From NCBI GenBank assembly GCA_040429635.1, contig CP158972.1, forward strand, positions 3,541,501 to 3,605,500: a stretch of DNA of 64,000 nucleotides, written 5' to 3'. The first letter of the stretch is position 1; each line of letters starts with the position of its first letter. The position numbers were made by a program, and so were the translations under genes. Shown piece by piece: positions 19,419-26,727 of the stretch. The stretch is from Tamlana crocina (GTDB taxonomy: Bacteria; Bacteroidota; Bacteroidia; Flavobacteriales; Flavobacteriaceae). The notes beneath the pieces were generated by a model that did not search any database, was not told the origin of the DNA, and worked only from the letters and a program-made list of their open reading frames with translations.

Positions 19419-19922
19419 ATGAAAAATCATTTGAAATACATTCTTATATTGCTTTCACTTACTGTATCTCTATTCACTTCATGTGAAACAGAAGAAGGCT
19501 ATAAAGATTTTAATGTTGAAAAAACAGATGTAATTGAATTATCTGGAGACTGGTATGTTGAAACATCTTTAAATGGAAGTGTTGTTCTTGGTTATGAAAT
19601 TATCACAACTTCAAACACAGCGAATGATAACTCAGCCATTAGAATATTTGACCATGAGCATATCTGGGCGTTTAATATTGCTGTTCCTGTTAACGTAGAA
19701 AACTTAACATTTGAGGGATCAAGTTTGTCAAGCGACGTTGATGGCTATCAAATAACAGTAAACATTACCAATGGAAAAATTGAGAAAAATGGGACTCTTA
19801 CCAGTGACACCAATATGACTACTGATTTAATTTCATTTGACGCTGAGTTTTCGGATGAACCAGGAAACATATATCACATTGAAGGCTATAAACGTAGTGG
19901 CTATTTAGAAGATGAGCATTAA
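19419..19922 (+). CDS. Accessory lipoprotein, Lipid_bd-like family
   Basis: 167 residues. Signal and lipobox VSLFTSC near residue 22, then a beta-rich domain (LSGDWYVETSL, with IRIFDHEHIWAFNIAVPV). The pattern resembles the lipid-binding putative hydrolase family found as the last gene of BT2261-BT2264-type loci. I see no clear catalytic motif, so I would not call it an enzyme. It ends the operon; a strong terminator follows 48 bases later. Confidence 0.6.
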   Translation: MKNHLKYILILLSLTVSLFTSCETEEGYKDFNVEKTDVIELSGDWYVETSLNGSVVLGYEIITTSNTANDNSAIRIFDHEHIWAFNIAVPVNVENLTFEGSSLSSDVDGYQITVNITNGKIEKNGTLTSDTNMTTDLISFDAEFSDEPGNIYHIEGYKRSGYLEDEH

Positions 19923-19970
19923 AAGTCACTCAATTATTTTAAGTTTTCAAACAACTTAATTAGAAAAATT

Positions 19971-20001
19971 AAGGTCTTCTTTCAAACGAAGACCTTTTTT
20001 C
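19971..20001 (+). terminator. Intrinsic terminator of the SusCD operon
   Basis: A perfect 9-bp stem AAGGTCTTC/GAAGACCTT (19971-19979 and 19988-19996) with an 8-base loop, running into a T tract. It is the clearest plus-strand terminator in the window and ends the four-gene operon. Confidence 0.92.
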
Positions 20002-20191
20002 TTTCCAATCTTCACAAAACCAATCCTGATTTTTCATTTACAGGAAACCACTATCTACATGTTTTAGCTAACCCCAATATTTGGTTGAAATATTTATTAA
20101 ATGCCTCAAACACCAAATCCCTGTATTACTTTTAAACAAATACAATCTGAAAAGAATTTATCCAAAATTGTTTTTGAGCTACCTCATTTCA

Positions 20192-20200
20192 TACCTTTAC
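20192..20200 (+). promoter_or_regulatory. Probable -7 box of rlmB, very close to its start codon
   Basis: TACCTTTAC differs from TAnnTTTG at one base. The ATG at 20204 begins only 4 bases after the box, so the transcript would start at or within a few bases of the start codon. The -33 region is ambiguous (ATTG at 20167 with a 21-base spacer). Confidence 0.45.
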
Positions 20201-20203
20201 CCC

Positions 20204-20944
20204 ATGGAAAACCAAACTCAAATTTTCGGGATAAGAGCAATCATAGAAGCCATAAATGCAGGAAAGACCATTGATAAAGTCTTTCTTCAAAAAGGCTTAA
20301 AGGGCGATTTATTTAGCGAACTGGAATCGTTAATCAACAAAACGTCTCTTAATAAATCCTATGTTCCTATTGAGAAATTGAACAAACTTACCAAAGGCAA
20401 CCATCAAGGTGCAGTGGCGCAAATATCACCCATCGCATTTTACGACATGGAAGAATTGGTTTTGCAAGTTACGGAATCTGGAAAAACACCCTTGTTTTTG
20501 TTGTTGGACCAATTGAGTGATGTGCGTAATTTTGGTGCTATTATACGTACTGCAGAATGCACAGGAGTCGATGGAATTATCATTCAGAAAAAAGGTGCTG
20601 CTCCCATTAATGGCGATACTATAAAAACCAGTGCTGGGGCAGTATTTAAAGTTCCCATTTGTAAAGTGGACCATATTAAAGATGCTGTGTTTTACATGCA
20701 AGCATCAGGAATTAAAGTGATTGCTGCAACCGAAAAAACGAACGATTCATTGTTCGACGTTTCATTTACCGAACCAAGCGCTATTATTATGGGTTCTGAA
20801 GGTCGTGGCATTAACCCATCAATTTTAAAAGTTGTAGATTCCAAAGCTAAACTGCCTTTATTGGGCGATATTGAATCGTTAAATGTATCGGTAGCCTGTG
20901 GCGCCTTTTTGTACGAAGCGGTAAGACAACGTATAGCTCCCTAA
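20204..20944 (+). CDS. rlmB: 23S rRNA (guanosine-2'-O-)-methyltransferase, TrmH/SpoU family
   Basis: 246 residues from the ATG at 20204 (MENQTQIFGIRAIIEAINAG); a longer upstream frame is rejected because it would precede the -7 box. The N-terminal substrate-binding domain (2-75) is followed by the SPOUT catalytic domain with LLLDQLSDVRNFGAIIRTAE (motif 1), IIMGSEGRGI (motif 2) and LPLLGDIESLNVSVACGAFL (motif 3), which forms the trefoil knot. RlmB modifies G2251 in the P loop of 23S rRNA; a tRNA target cannot be excluded. Its stop overlaps the convergent rhomboid stop. Confidence 0.9.
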   Translation: MENQTQIFGIRAIIEAINAGKTIDKVFLQKGLKGDLFSELESLINKTSLNKSYVPIEKLNKLTKGNHQGAVAQISPIAFYDMEELVLQVTESGKTPLFLLLDQLSDVRNFGAIIRTAECTGVDGIIIQKKGAAPINGDTIKTSAGAVFKVPICKVDHIKDAVFYMQASGIKVIAATEKTNDSLFDVSFTEPSAIIMGSEGRGINPSILKVVDSKAKLPLLGDIESLNVSVACGAFLYEAVRQRIAP

Positions 20945-21729
20945 CCCCCAAAGGGGGAATTCTTGCCTACCTCATCTGAATTTTGGGGCTTCGGTTTAAA
21001 AACATAGTTTACAGTAATTTTATCCTTATTATCATTACCAAGTTCTTCCCCTTTGGAGAAGTTAGAAGGAGCTTCTATAAAGTTGCCGTCTTCATCAAAA
21101 TGCTTCAAAAACGGGTCGTCATCTTCATTAAAAGTGTCTTCTTCCCATTCATATTTTTTGGGTTTAGCAATTTGCTTTCTAAAAGCAATGGCAAACAACA
21201 ATCCGGTTATTAATCCTCCCAAATGACCTTCCCACGAAACACCTTCCTCAATGGGCATGGTGTACCAAATCATACTTCCGTAAAGAAACACGACTAACAA
21301 CGATAAAGCAATAAGCCTAAAATGTTTAGCAAAAACACCTTTAAAAAAGGTGAAACTTACCAGAACATAAATGAGTCCGCTAGCCCCAATATGGTACGAT
21401 GGTCGACCAATACACCACGTTAAAAAACCAGACAGCAATATGCCATAAATTATAATTTTCCAAGAAATATTGCGATAGAAATAAAACAGCGCCACCGATA
21501 GCACAAACAACGGAATGGTGTTATGATAAATATGCTGGATACTGCCATGGATAAACGGGCTAAGCACTATGCCTCGTAGTCCTTTTAAAGTTTGCGGATA
21601 AACCCCATATTTACTGAAATTATACCCAAAACGTACTTCGAACCAAAACACCAACCAAATAACAAGCACAAAACAAACGGGGTAGGCCACTACCCCCGTT
21701 GAAAATTTAAAATGGTCTTGCGTTTTCAT
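20941..21729 (-). CDS. Rhomboid family intramembrane serine protease
   Basis: 262 residues from the ATG at 21729. A longer frame reaches 21837 but that part lies in a dispersed repeat and is rejected. Six or so membrane segments are visible. The rhomboid active site is present: GASGLIY with Ser117 and EGHLGG with His169; an upstream HIYHN motif sits in the second membrane segment. Rhomboids cleave membrane proteins within or beside the bilayer. A charged cytoplasmic tail of about 60 residues (KKYEWEEDTFNEDDD) follows. The substrate is unknown. Confidence 0.9.
   Translation of the reverse strand: MKTQDHFKFSTGVVAYPVCFVLVIWLVFWFEVRFGYNFSKYGVYPQTLKGLRGIVLSPFIHGSIQHIYHNTIPLFVLSVALFYFYRNISWKIIIYGILLSGFLTWCIGRPSYHIGASGLIYVLVSFTFFKGVFAKHFRLIALSLLVVFLYGSMIWYTMPIEEGVSWEGHLGGLITGLLFAIAFRKQIAKPKKYEWEEDTFNEDDDPFLKHFDEDGNFIEAPSNFSKGEELGNDNKDKITVNYVFKPKPQNSDEVGKNSPFGG
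20945..20957. terminator. GC-rich hairpin between convergent rlmB and rhomboid gene
   Basis: CCCCC-AAA-GGGGG directly behind the rlmB stop; it lies inside the 3' end of the rhomboid reading frame. There is no long T tract on either side, so it may be a weak bidirectional terminator or part of the dispersed C5/G5 repeats found between flavobacterial genes. Confidence 0.45.
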
Positions 21730-21788
21730 AAATCTAAAGATAGCAAATAGCTGACCAATTTGGTGAACTGTGTAAAAATGGCAGATAA

Positions 21789-21890
21789 GCCCGCGTGAGG
21801 GATTGCAGTGGAAATCCTTTTTGGGAGGCACGATCAAAAAGATTGCAGCGTAAAGCCCGACCCCGATTTTTTAGGGGGCAAGCCCAAAAC
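21789..21890 (-). repeat. Dispersed intergenic repeat, copy 1 (upstream of rarA)
   Basis: Read on the minus strand it contains TTTTGGGC, GGGTCGGGCTTT and TTTCCACTGCAATCCCT, then a CGC. These blocks appear in the same order in copy 2 at 23209-23326 on the plus strand. The middle has diverged. Similar GGGC...CGGGTCGGGCTTT elements are common between flavobacterial genes. Confidence 0.7.
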
Positions 21891-21918
21891 ATTAAAAATT
21901 TGATTTAATTTTACATTT

Positions 21919-23202
21919 ATGAATGCAAACGAACCTTTAGCAGAACGATTACGGCCAAAAACCTTAGACGATTACGTAAGTCAAACCCATTTGGTGGGGC
22001 CAAACGGCTCGTTAACACAGCACATTAAACAAGGTTTGATTCCGTCCATGGTTTTCTGGGGGCCACCGGGAACGGGAAAAACCACTTTGGCCAATATTAT
22101 TGCCACTGAATCGGGCCGACCTTTTTATACTTTGAGTGCCATAAACTCAGGGGTGAAAGACGTTCGTGATGTGATTGAAAAAGCCAAAAAAAGTGGTGGA
22201 CTTTTCACCACCAAAAACCCCATTTTATTTATTGACGAAATCCATCGTTTTAGTAAATCGCAACAAGATTCGCTGTTACAGGCCGTTGAAAAAGGATGGA
22301 TAACCCTTATTGGCGCCACCACCGAAAACCCCAGCTTTGAGGTTATTTCGGCATTGCTTTCCCGCTGTCAGGTGTATATTTTAAATGCCTTCGACAAAAC
22401 CGATTTGGAAACTTTGTTGAAACGTGCCATTGAAAAAGACGAATTCATTTCAAAAAAAAATATCGACTTACAGGAAACCGATGCGCTATTGCGGTTGTCT
22501 GGCGGCGATGCCCGAAAACTGCTCAATATTTTTGAACTCATCATTAATTCCTACGATTCCGAACCCATTGTAATCACCGACGAAGCCGTACTGCAACGCG
22601 TACAAAACAACACGGTACGCTACGACAAAACTGGCGAACAGCACTACGACATCATTTCGGCATTCATAAAATCCATTCGTGGCAGCGACCCCAACGGTGC
22701 CGTATATTGGCTGGCCCGCATGATTGAGGGCGGCGAAGATGTAAAATTTATTGCCCGCCGGTTGCTTATTTCGGCCAGCGAAGATATCGGCAACGCCAAC
22801 CCCACGGCCCTGGTCATTGCCAACAACACCTTCCAGGCCGTAACCACCATTGGTTACCCCGAATCGCGCATTATCCTGAGCCAGTGTGCCACCTATTTGG
22901 CCTGCTCGCCCAAAAGTAACGCCGCCTACCAGGCTATAGGCAATGCCCAACAATTGGTGAGGCAAACGGGCGATTTAAGCGTTCCATTGGAAATTCGTAA
23001 CGCCCCAACCAAACTCATGAAAGAACTCGGTTATGGCGATAATTACAAATATGCCCACAACTACGAGAACAACTTTGCCAATCAGGAATTTCTGCCCGAC
23101 GAAATAAAAAACACCAAACTTTACGACCCCGGAAACAACGCCCGCGAAAATGCGCACCGCGAATTTTTAAAACAACGCTGGAAAGATAAGTACAACTATT
23201 AA
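21919..23202 (+). CDS. rarA: Replication-associated recombination protein A (AAA+ ATPase)
   Basis: 427 residues. The AAA+ core has Walker A GPPGTGKT (48-55), Walker B ILFIDE (to E107) and the sensor-1 segment [13 protein letters not shown]. The C-terminal part has [19 protein letters not shown] and the MgsA/RarA tetramerisation domain ending FLKQRW. RarA (MgsA) works at stalled replication forks with SSB. The ATG gives [20 protein letters not shown], standard for the family. It is a single gene flanked by two outward-facing repeats. The stretch from about 22,500 to 23,000 is more GC-rich than its surroundings. Confidence 0.96.
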   Translation: MNANEPLAERLRPKTLDDYVSQTHLVGPNGSLTQHIKQGLIPSMVFWGPPGTGKTTLANIIATESGRPFYTLSAINSGVKDVRDVIEKAKKSGGLFTTKNPILFIDEIHRFSKSQQDSLLQAVEKGWITLIGATTENPSFEVISALLSRCQVYILNAFDKTDLETLLKRAIEKDEFISKKNIDLQETDALLRLSGGDARKLLNIFELIINSYDSEPIVITDEAVLQRVQNNTVRYDKTGEQHYDIISAFIKSIRGSDPNGAVYWLARMIEGGEDVKFIARRLLISASEDIGNANPTALVIANNTFQAVTTIGYPESRIILSQCATYLACSPKSNAAYQAIGNAQQLVRQTGDLSVPLEIRNAPTKLMKELGYGDNYKYAHNYENNFANQEFLPDEIKNTKLYDPGNNARENAHREFLKQRWKDKYNY

Positions 23203-23208
23203 TTTCAT

Positions 23209-23326
23209 TTTGGGCGCTACCCCACCCTTGGGCTCCGATCAAAGCAAATGGGTCGGGCTTTTCATTCCAAGTCCTCGCTCGTACCTCGCTGTGGGCTTTC
23301 CATTTCAATCCCTAGCGCAAACCCAA
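23209..23326 (+). repeat. Dispersed intergenic repeat, copy 2 (downstream of rarA)
   Basis: Begins 7 bases after the rarA stop. It shares TTTTGGGC, GGGTCGGGCTTT and TTTCCATTTCAATCCCT with copy 1 in the same order but opposite orientation, so rarA is bracketed by an imperfect inverted pair. Confidence 0.7.
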
Positions 23327-23382
23327 ACTTAAAAACAGCATTGGAATAATTTTTGATTAAATTTACCATAAAAGCACCCACT

Positions 23383-23904
23383 ATGAAATTTCTATACACC
23401 ACACTTTTAGCTCTACTTTTTGTAGCCTGTGCACCTATTCGGGTGAATTATGATTACGACAAACAGGCTTCCTTCAGTAACTACAAAACCTACCAATATT
23501 ACGGAAACATGGAAACGGGCTTGAGCGAATTGGATACCAAACGCCTCTTGGATGCCATCGATGCCCAAATGTCGGCAAAAGGTTTCTCCATTTCTGAAAT
23601 CCCTGATTTTTTTATCGACATTAAAAGTGCCGAATACCACGAACCTCAACGCAGCTCTGTTGGCGTTGGCTTGGGCGGTGGCGGCCGAAATGTTGGTGGC
23701 GGTATTTCCATTGGTATTCCCGTTGGGCAAAGTAACGTAAACAAACAACTTACCATCGATTTCGTTGACGAAAGTAAAAAACAACTCTTTTGGCAAGCCG
23801 TTAGCGAGTTCGATTTTAATCCCAATTTTCAACCTGAAAAAAGAGAAGAAAAATTCAATGCTGTAGCCGAAAAAATACTTTCGGAATATCCACCATCCAA
23901 GTAG
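23383..23904 (+). CDS. DUF4136 domain lipoprotein
   Basis: 173 residues from the ATG at 23383 (a TTG ten codons upstream is less likely). Lipobox LLFVAC near residue 17. The body matches DUF4136: YDYDKQASFSNYKTYQYYGN near the start, DAIDAQMSAKGFSISEIPDF, a Gly-rich GVGLGGGGRNVGGGISIGIP segment and the WQAVSEFDF strand. Such proteins are membrane-anchored and of unknown function. TAAATTTAC just upstream resembles a -7 box. No operon partner is evident. Confidence 0.85.
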   Translation: MKFLYTTLLALLFVACAPIRVNYDYDKQASFSNYKTYQYYGNMETGLSELDTKRLLDAIDAQMSAKGFSISEIPDFFIDIKSAEYHEPQRSSVGVGLGGGGRNVGGGISIGIPVGQSNVNKQLTIDFVDESKKQLFWQAVSEFDFNPNFQPEKREEKFNAVAEKILSEYPPSK

Positions 23905-23986
23905 CATTCACATTTTATAATTATCATAACATTTTTAATGCTTTCGTCTTTTTATGATTTTGTAGTTTTACAAAAACGACATAATT

Positions 23987-24712
23987 ATGAACGATATAAA
24001 AAATAAAGTCGCCCTAATAACAGGCGGATCGAAAGGCATAGGTTTTGGCATTGCTCAAGCATTTTTGGCAGAAGGCGTAAACGTTGCCTTTACCAGTAGA
24101 AGTGAATCAGCAGCAAACGAAGCAGCCGGTTTGTTAAACAAAAGCAACACAACCAAAGCTGAAGCCATTGGCATAAAAGCCGATGTTAGAAACTTTGAAA
24201 GTCAGCAAAACGCTGTTAGAAAGGTCTTGACCCATTTCAACCAATTGGATGTGGTAGTTGCCAATGCTGGATTGGGACACTACGCCAGTATTGAAGATTT
24301 AAGCGTGGAACAGTGGCACGAAACCATTGACACCAACCTTACAGGCGTTTTCTACACTATCAAATCGAGTGTGGAAGCCCTAAAACAATCCAAGGGCTAT
24401 TTCATTACCATTTCAAGTTTAGCGGGCACCAACTTTTTTGCCAATGGCTCGGCTTACAATGCCAGTAAATTTGGCTTAACAGGATTCACGCAAGCTGTGA
24501 TGCTCGATTTAAGGCACCACGGTGTAAAAGTAAGTACCATTATGCCCGGTTCGGTATCTACCTATTTTAATAATCGAACGCCCGGCGAAAACGACGATTG
24601 GAAAATACAAATTGAAGATATTGGCGAATTGGCAGTTGATTTATTAAAAATGAACCCCAGAACCTTACCAAGCAAGATTGAAGTTCGTCCCACTATGCCT
24701 CCAAAGAAATAA
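23987..24712 (+). CDS. Short-chain dehydrogenase/reductase
   Basis: 241 residues, classical SDR. Visible are the cofactor motif GGSKGIG (13-19), NAG (93-95), and the catalytic Ser143/144, Tyr157 and Lys161 in YNASK. It resembles 3-oxoacyl-ACP reductases but there is no fatty-acid gene nearby, so the substrate is open. Upstream, TTTTGTA/TACAAAA forms a 7-bp inverted repeat (23958-23975) that overlaps a TAGTTTTA near-box. It ends directly against the convergent M64 gene. Confidence 0.9.
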   Translation: MNDIKNKVALITGGSKGIGFGIAQAFLAEGVNVAFTSRSESAANEAAGLLNKSNTTKAEAIGIKADVRNFESQQNAVRKVLTHFNQLDVVVANAGLGHYASIEDLSVEQWHETIDTNLTGVFYTIKSSVEALKQSKGYFITISSLAGTNFFANGSAYNASKFGLTGFTQAVMLDLRHHGVKVSTIMPGSVSTYFNNRTPGENDDWKIQIEDIGELAVDLLKMNPRTLPSKIEVRPTMPPKK

Positions 24713-26131
24713 TTAATTTTTCACTATTTTTTTGGTCGCTAAAAGAATCTTATCGGAATAAAAGCGGGCAATATATACGCCCGTTTTTAAATCTCCGAGG
24801 TTTAATTGCTGTTGTCCATAATTTTCAACGGACAGTGATTTTATGACTTTCCCATCCACACCAATAATATCGATTTTTAAACTGCGACCGTTATTGTTTT
24901 CAAACTTAAAATGAATTATGTCGCTAGTTGGGTTGGGGTACATCGAAATACTTAAACTGTTTTCTGTACTTGTAATGCCTTCAACGCCCAAAGTGGAATA
25001 ATTTATCGTCCAAGTTACCGTATTAATGTGCAAGCTTTCGTGGTTATCAATTTTTAGGAACGACGATGCATCATGCACCGCAGCAATCAACGTATTTTCT
25101 CCTTCAACCAAATCCGTTTCTTCAACCGAAACACCGTCAAGATTGTTTGAAAAATTGGTTTCATTTAAAGTCCATTCCGTTTCCAAAGTATTCGGAATGG
25201 TATTTATTAAATTCAGTTGAAAATCCATCGGGAAACCGGAACCTTCAACCGTATTCAAAACAGGGGAATATGATTCAATTGGAGAGATTAAATCGTGTAT
25301 TCTTTCAACAATACCTTCCGTGCAAACCGAACAAAACGGCTTATATAATACTTCCATTTTACATTGTGCATTTATGGGCTTGTACCAGGAAGCTGGCACG
25401 CCAGTAGTACCGTGCTGAAAGGTACCTATACCGTTAATACCCATCCAATTTTTCCATTTCACCAAATTAGAATTTGACTCTTGTGTCATATTAATGCCTT
25501 CGGAATAGTACTCATCAGGCAATAGGTATTCATCCTTTAAATAGAACATGGAATGCCCCAACTCATGCAACGCCAATTCGTTGGCATCAGCGCTAGCCGC
25601 TGCGATGGGAAACTCGCCTCCCGTTCCACCATAATAAGGCGTATTAACCAAGATTAAAGCCTGATCGTAAGTCGGAAAATTATCTGCCAGCACCGAACGG
25701 ATTTTTGCTTCGGCCGTTGCCGCTTCGGCATAATCGATGCCATAATACAAATACCTATGGTAACCAAAAGCATCGAAAGTAGCGTTAAAATAGGTATCGA
25801 CCAATTGTGGCGTACTTCCTGATTCATCCACATCGGTTGCTGTCGCTGGATGATCTGCACCACTTTCGTTCGAAGGCACTTTTATGGCATAAACATTAAA
25901 ATAATTGGTATATTCCTTAAACGGACTTTGGTTGAACATCGCATCACTAAACGCAGTAACATCTGCAATAAAGTCCTCAAATTCCGTAACTTGATAACCT
26001 TCGCTCAGCACCACTAAATTGATTCGGTTTTCGTTAGCTCCTGAAACTTTTATGGCTTCAACATCAAATATCTGTGCAAATGAATAAACGCCATTTAGTA
26101 AGCATAGCAATCCCAATAACAGCTGTTTCAT
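24713..26131 (-). CDS. Secreted M64-family metallopeptidase with T9SS type A sorting domain
   Basis: 472 residues. Signal peptide MKQLLLGLLCLLNGVYSFAQ; an M64 (IgA-peptidase-like) catalytic domain with zinc motif HELGH (189-193) followed by FYLKDEY; an Ig-like middle region; and a C-terminal T9SS type A signal (about 395-472, with SISMYPNPTSDIIHFKF and ending TKKIVKN). It is predicted to be exported by the Sec and type IX systems. Natural substrates of this family outside Clostridium are mostly unknown. Its ATG overlaps the stop of the preceding lipoprotein gene by four bases (ATGA), so the two are translationally linked. Confidence 0.92.
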   Translation of the reverse strand: MKQLLLGLLCLLNGVYSFAQIFDVEAIKVSGANENRINLVVLSEGYQVTEFEDFIADVTAFSDAMFNQSPFKEYTNYFNVYAIKVPSNESGADHPATATDVDESGSTPQLVDTYFNATFDAFGYHRYLYYGIDYAEAATAEAKIRSVLADNFPTYDQALILVNTPYYGGTGGEFPIAAASADANELALHELGHSMFYLKDEYLLPDEYYSEGINMTQESNSNLVKWKNWMGINGIGTFQHGTTGVPASWYKPINAQCKMEVLYKPFCSVCTEGIVERIHDLISPIESYSPVLNTVEGSGFPMDFQLNLINTIPNTLETEWTLNETNFSNNLDGVSVEETDLVEGENTLIAAVHDASSFLKIDNHESLHINTVTWTINYSTLGVEGITSTENSLSISMYPNPTSDIIHFKFENNNGRSLKIDIIGVDGKVIKSLSVENYGQQQLNLGDLKTGVYIARFYSDKILLATKKIVKN

Positions 26132-26625
26132 TCTTGGTTTATTTTGGTTTGGATTAAATCTCTGTCCTCAGAAAATGATTTTATTAAAACCTCGCTTGTT
26201 TTTGGATGGAGTTGCATTCGGACTGAAAATGACACTTCATTCAAATCTAAGGCTTTAGTTTGAAACCCTTTAGATTCATCAACAAATTCCAAAGTCTTTT
26301 TTAAAGGATTTTTGATAATCATTCGGTTTAAAACCCTATTCTTTTTATCCAATTGAGTAGCTTCCAAATCGCCTTCCTGCCCTGCTTCATCAAAATGCTT
26401 TTTCAAACGGCCTTGGCGAACCACATGGTTTAGGTATTTAACCTCCCTTTTTCCATCGGCAAGTTTATTCATTTTATAATTTAAAAAAATAATGCTGTTG
26501 CTCTTTTCGAGGCCAGCTGAAGAATGAACAGCCTGTTTTTTCCCTCCACACGATAGGCACAACAAAAATAGTAAGCCGAAACACCAAACGGTTTTTAGAA
26601 TGTTATGGGTTAAAATGAATGTCAA
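26128..26625 (-). CDS. Small lipoprotein of unknown function coupled to the M64 peptidase
   Basis: 165 residues if it starts at the TTG at 26625. There is no in-frame ATG before the lipobox LLCLSC, so a non-ATG start is needed. The mature part is charged (KREVKYLNHVVRQGRLKKHF, then KKNPLKK-like stretches) and matches no family I recognise. The 4-base overlap with the M64 gene suggests a partner or propeptide-like role (inference). Oddly, the T tract of the upstream terminator overlaps the apparent start codon, so its transcript may depend on read-through from the macroglobulin gene or the start may be misplaced. Confidence 0.7.
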   Translation of the reverse strand: MTFILTHNILKTVWCFGLLFLLCLSCGGKKQAVHSSAGLEKSNSIIFLNYKMNKLADGKREVKYLNHVVRQGRLKKHFDEAGQEGDLEATQLDKKNRVLNRMIIKNPLKKTLEFVDESKGFQTKALDLNEVSFSVRMQLHPKTSEVLIKSFSEDRDLIQTKINQE

Positions 26626-26673
26626 AACAGATTCAAGGTTTCCACAAAATTAATGATTAAAACCTTGAATCTG
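26622..26673 (-). terminator. Probable terminator behind the macroglobulin gene
   Basis: A 13-bp perfect inverted repeat, AACCTTGAATCTG against CAGATTCAAGGTT (26661-26673 and 26628-26640), with a 20-base loop. On the minus strand the second arm runs into TTTTG. The T tract touches the TTG start of the next gene. Confidence 0.65.
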
Positions 26674-26727
26674 CTTAAAAATGCCTATTTTGAAAACGAA
26701 CTGTGCCGTTTAACGACAAACTGCTTG

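Noticed and set aside
14062-19922. Reading the SusCD locus as a glycan utilisation locus
   Set aside because: No glycoside hydrolase, lyase, sulfatase or hybrid two-component regulator is linked in the window.
21730-21837. N-terminal extension of the rhomboid gene
   Set aside because: Its start lies in a dispersed repeat and the residues have no rhomboid character; the ATG at 21729 starts just before the membrane domain.
22486-22965. 159-codon minus-strand frame within rarA
   Set aside because: It lies opposite a conserved AAA+ domain in a GC-rich stretch where stop codons are rarer; no family recognised.
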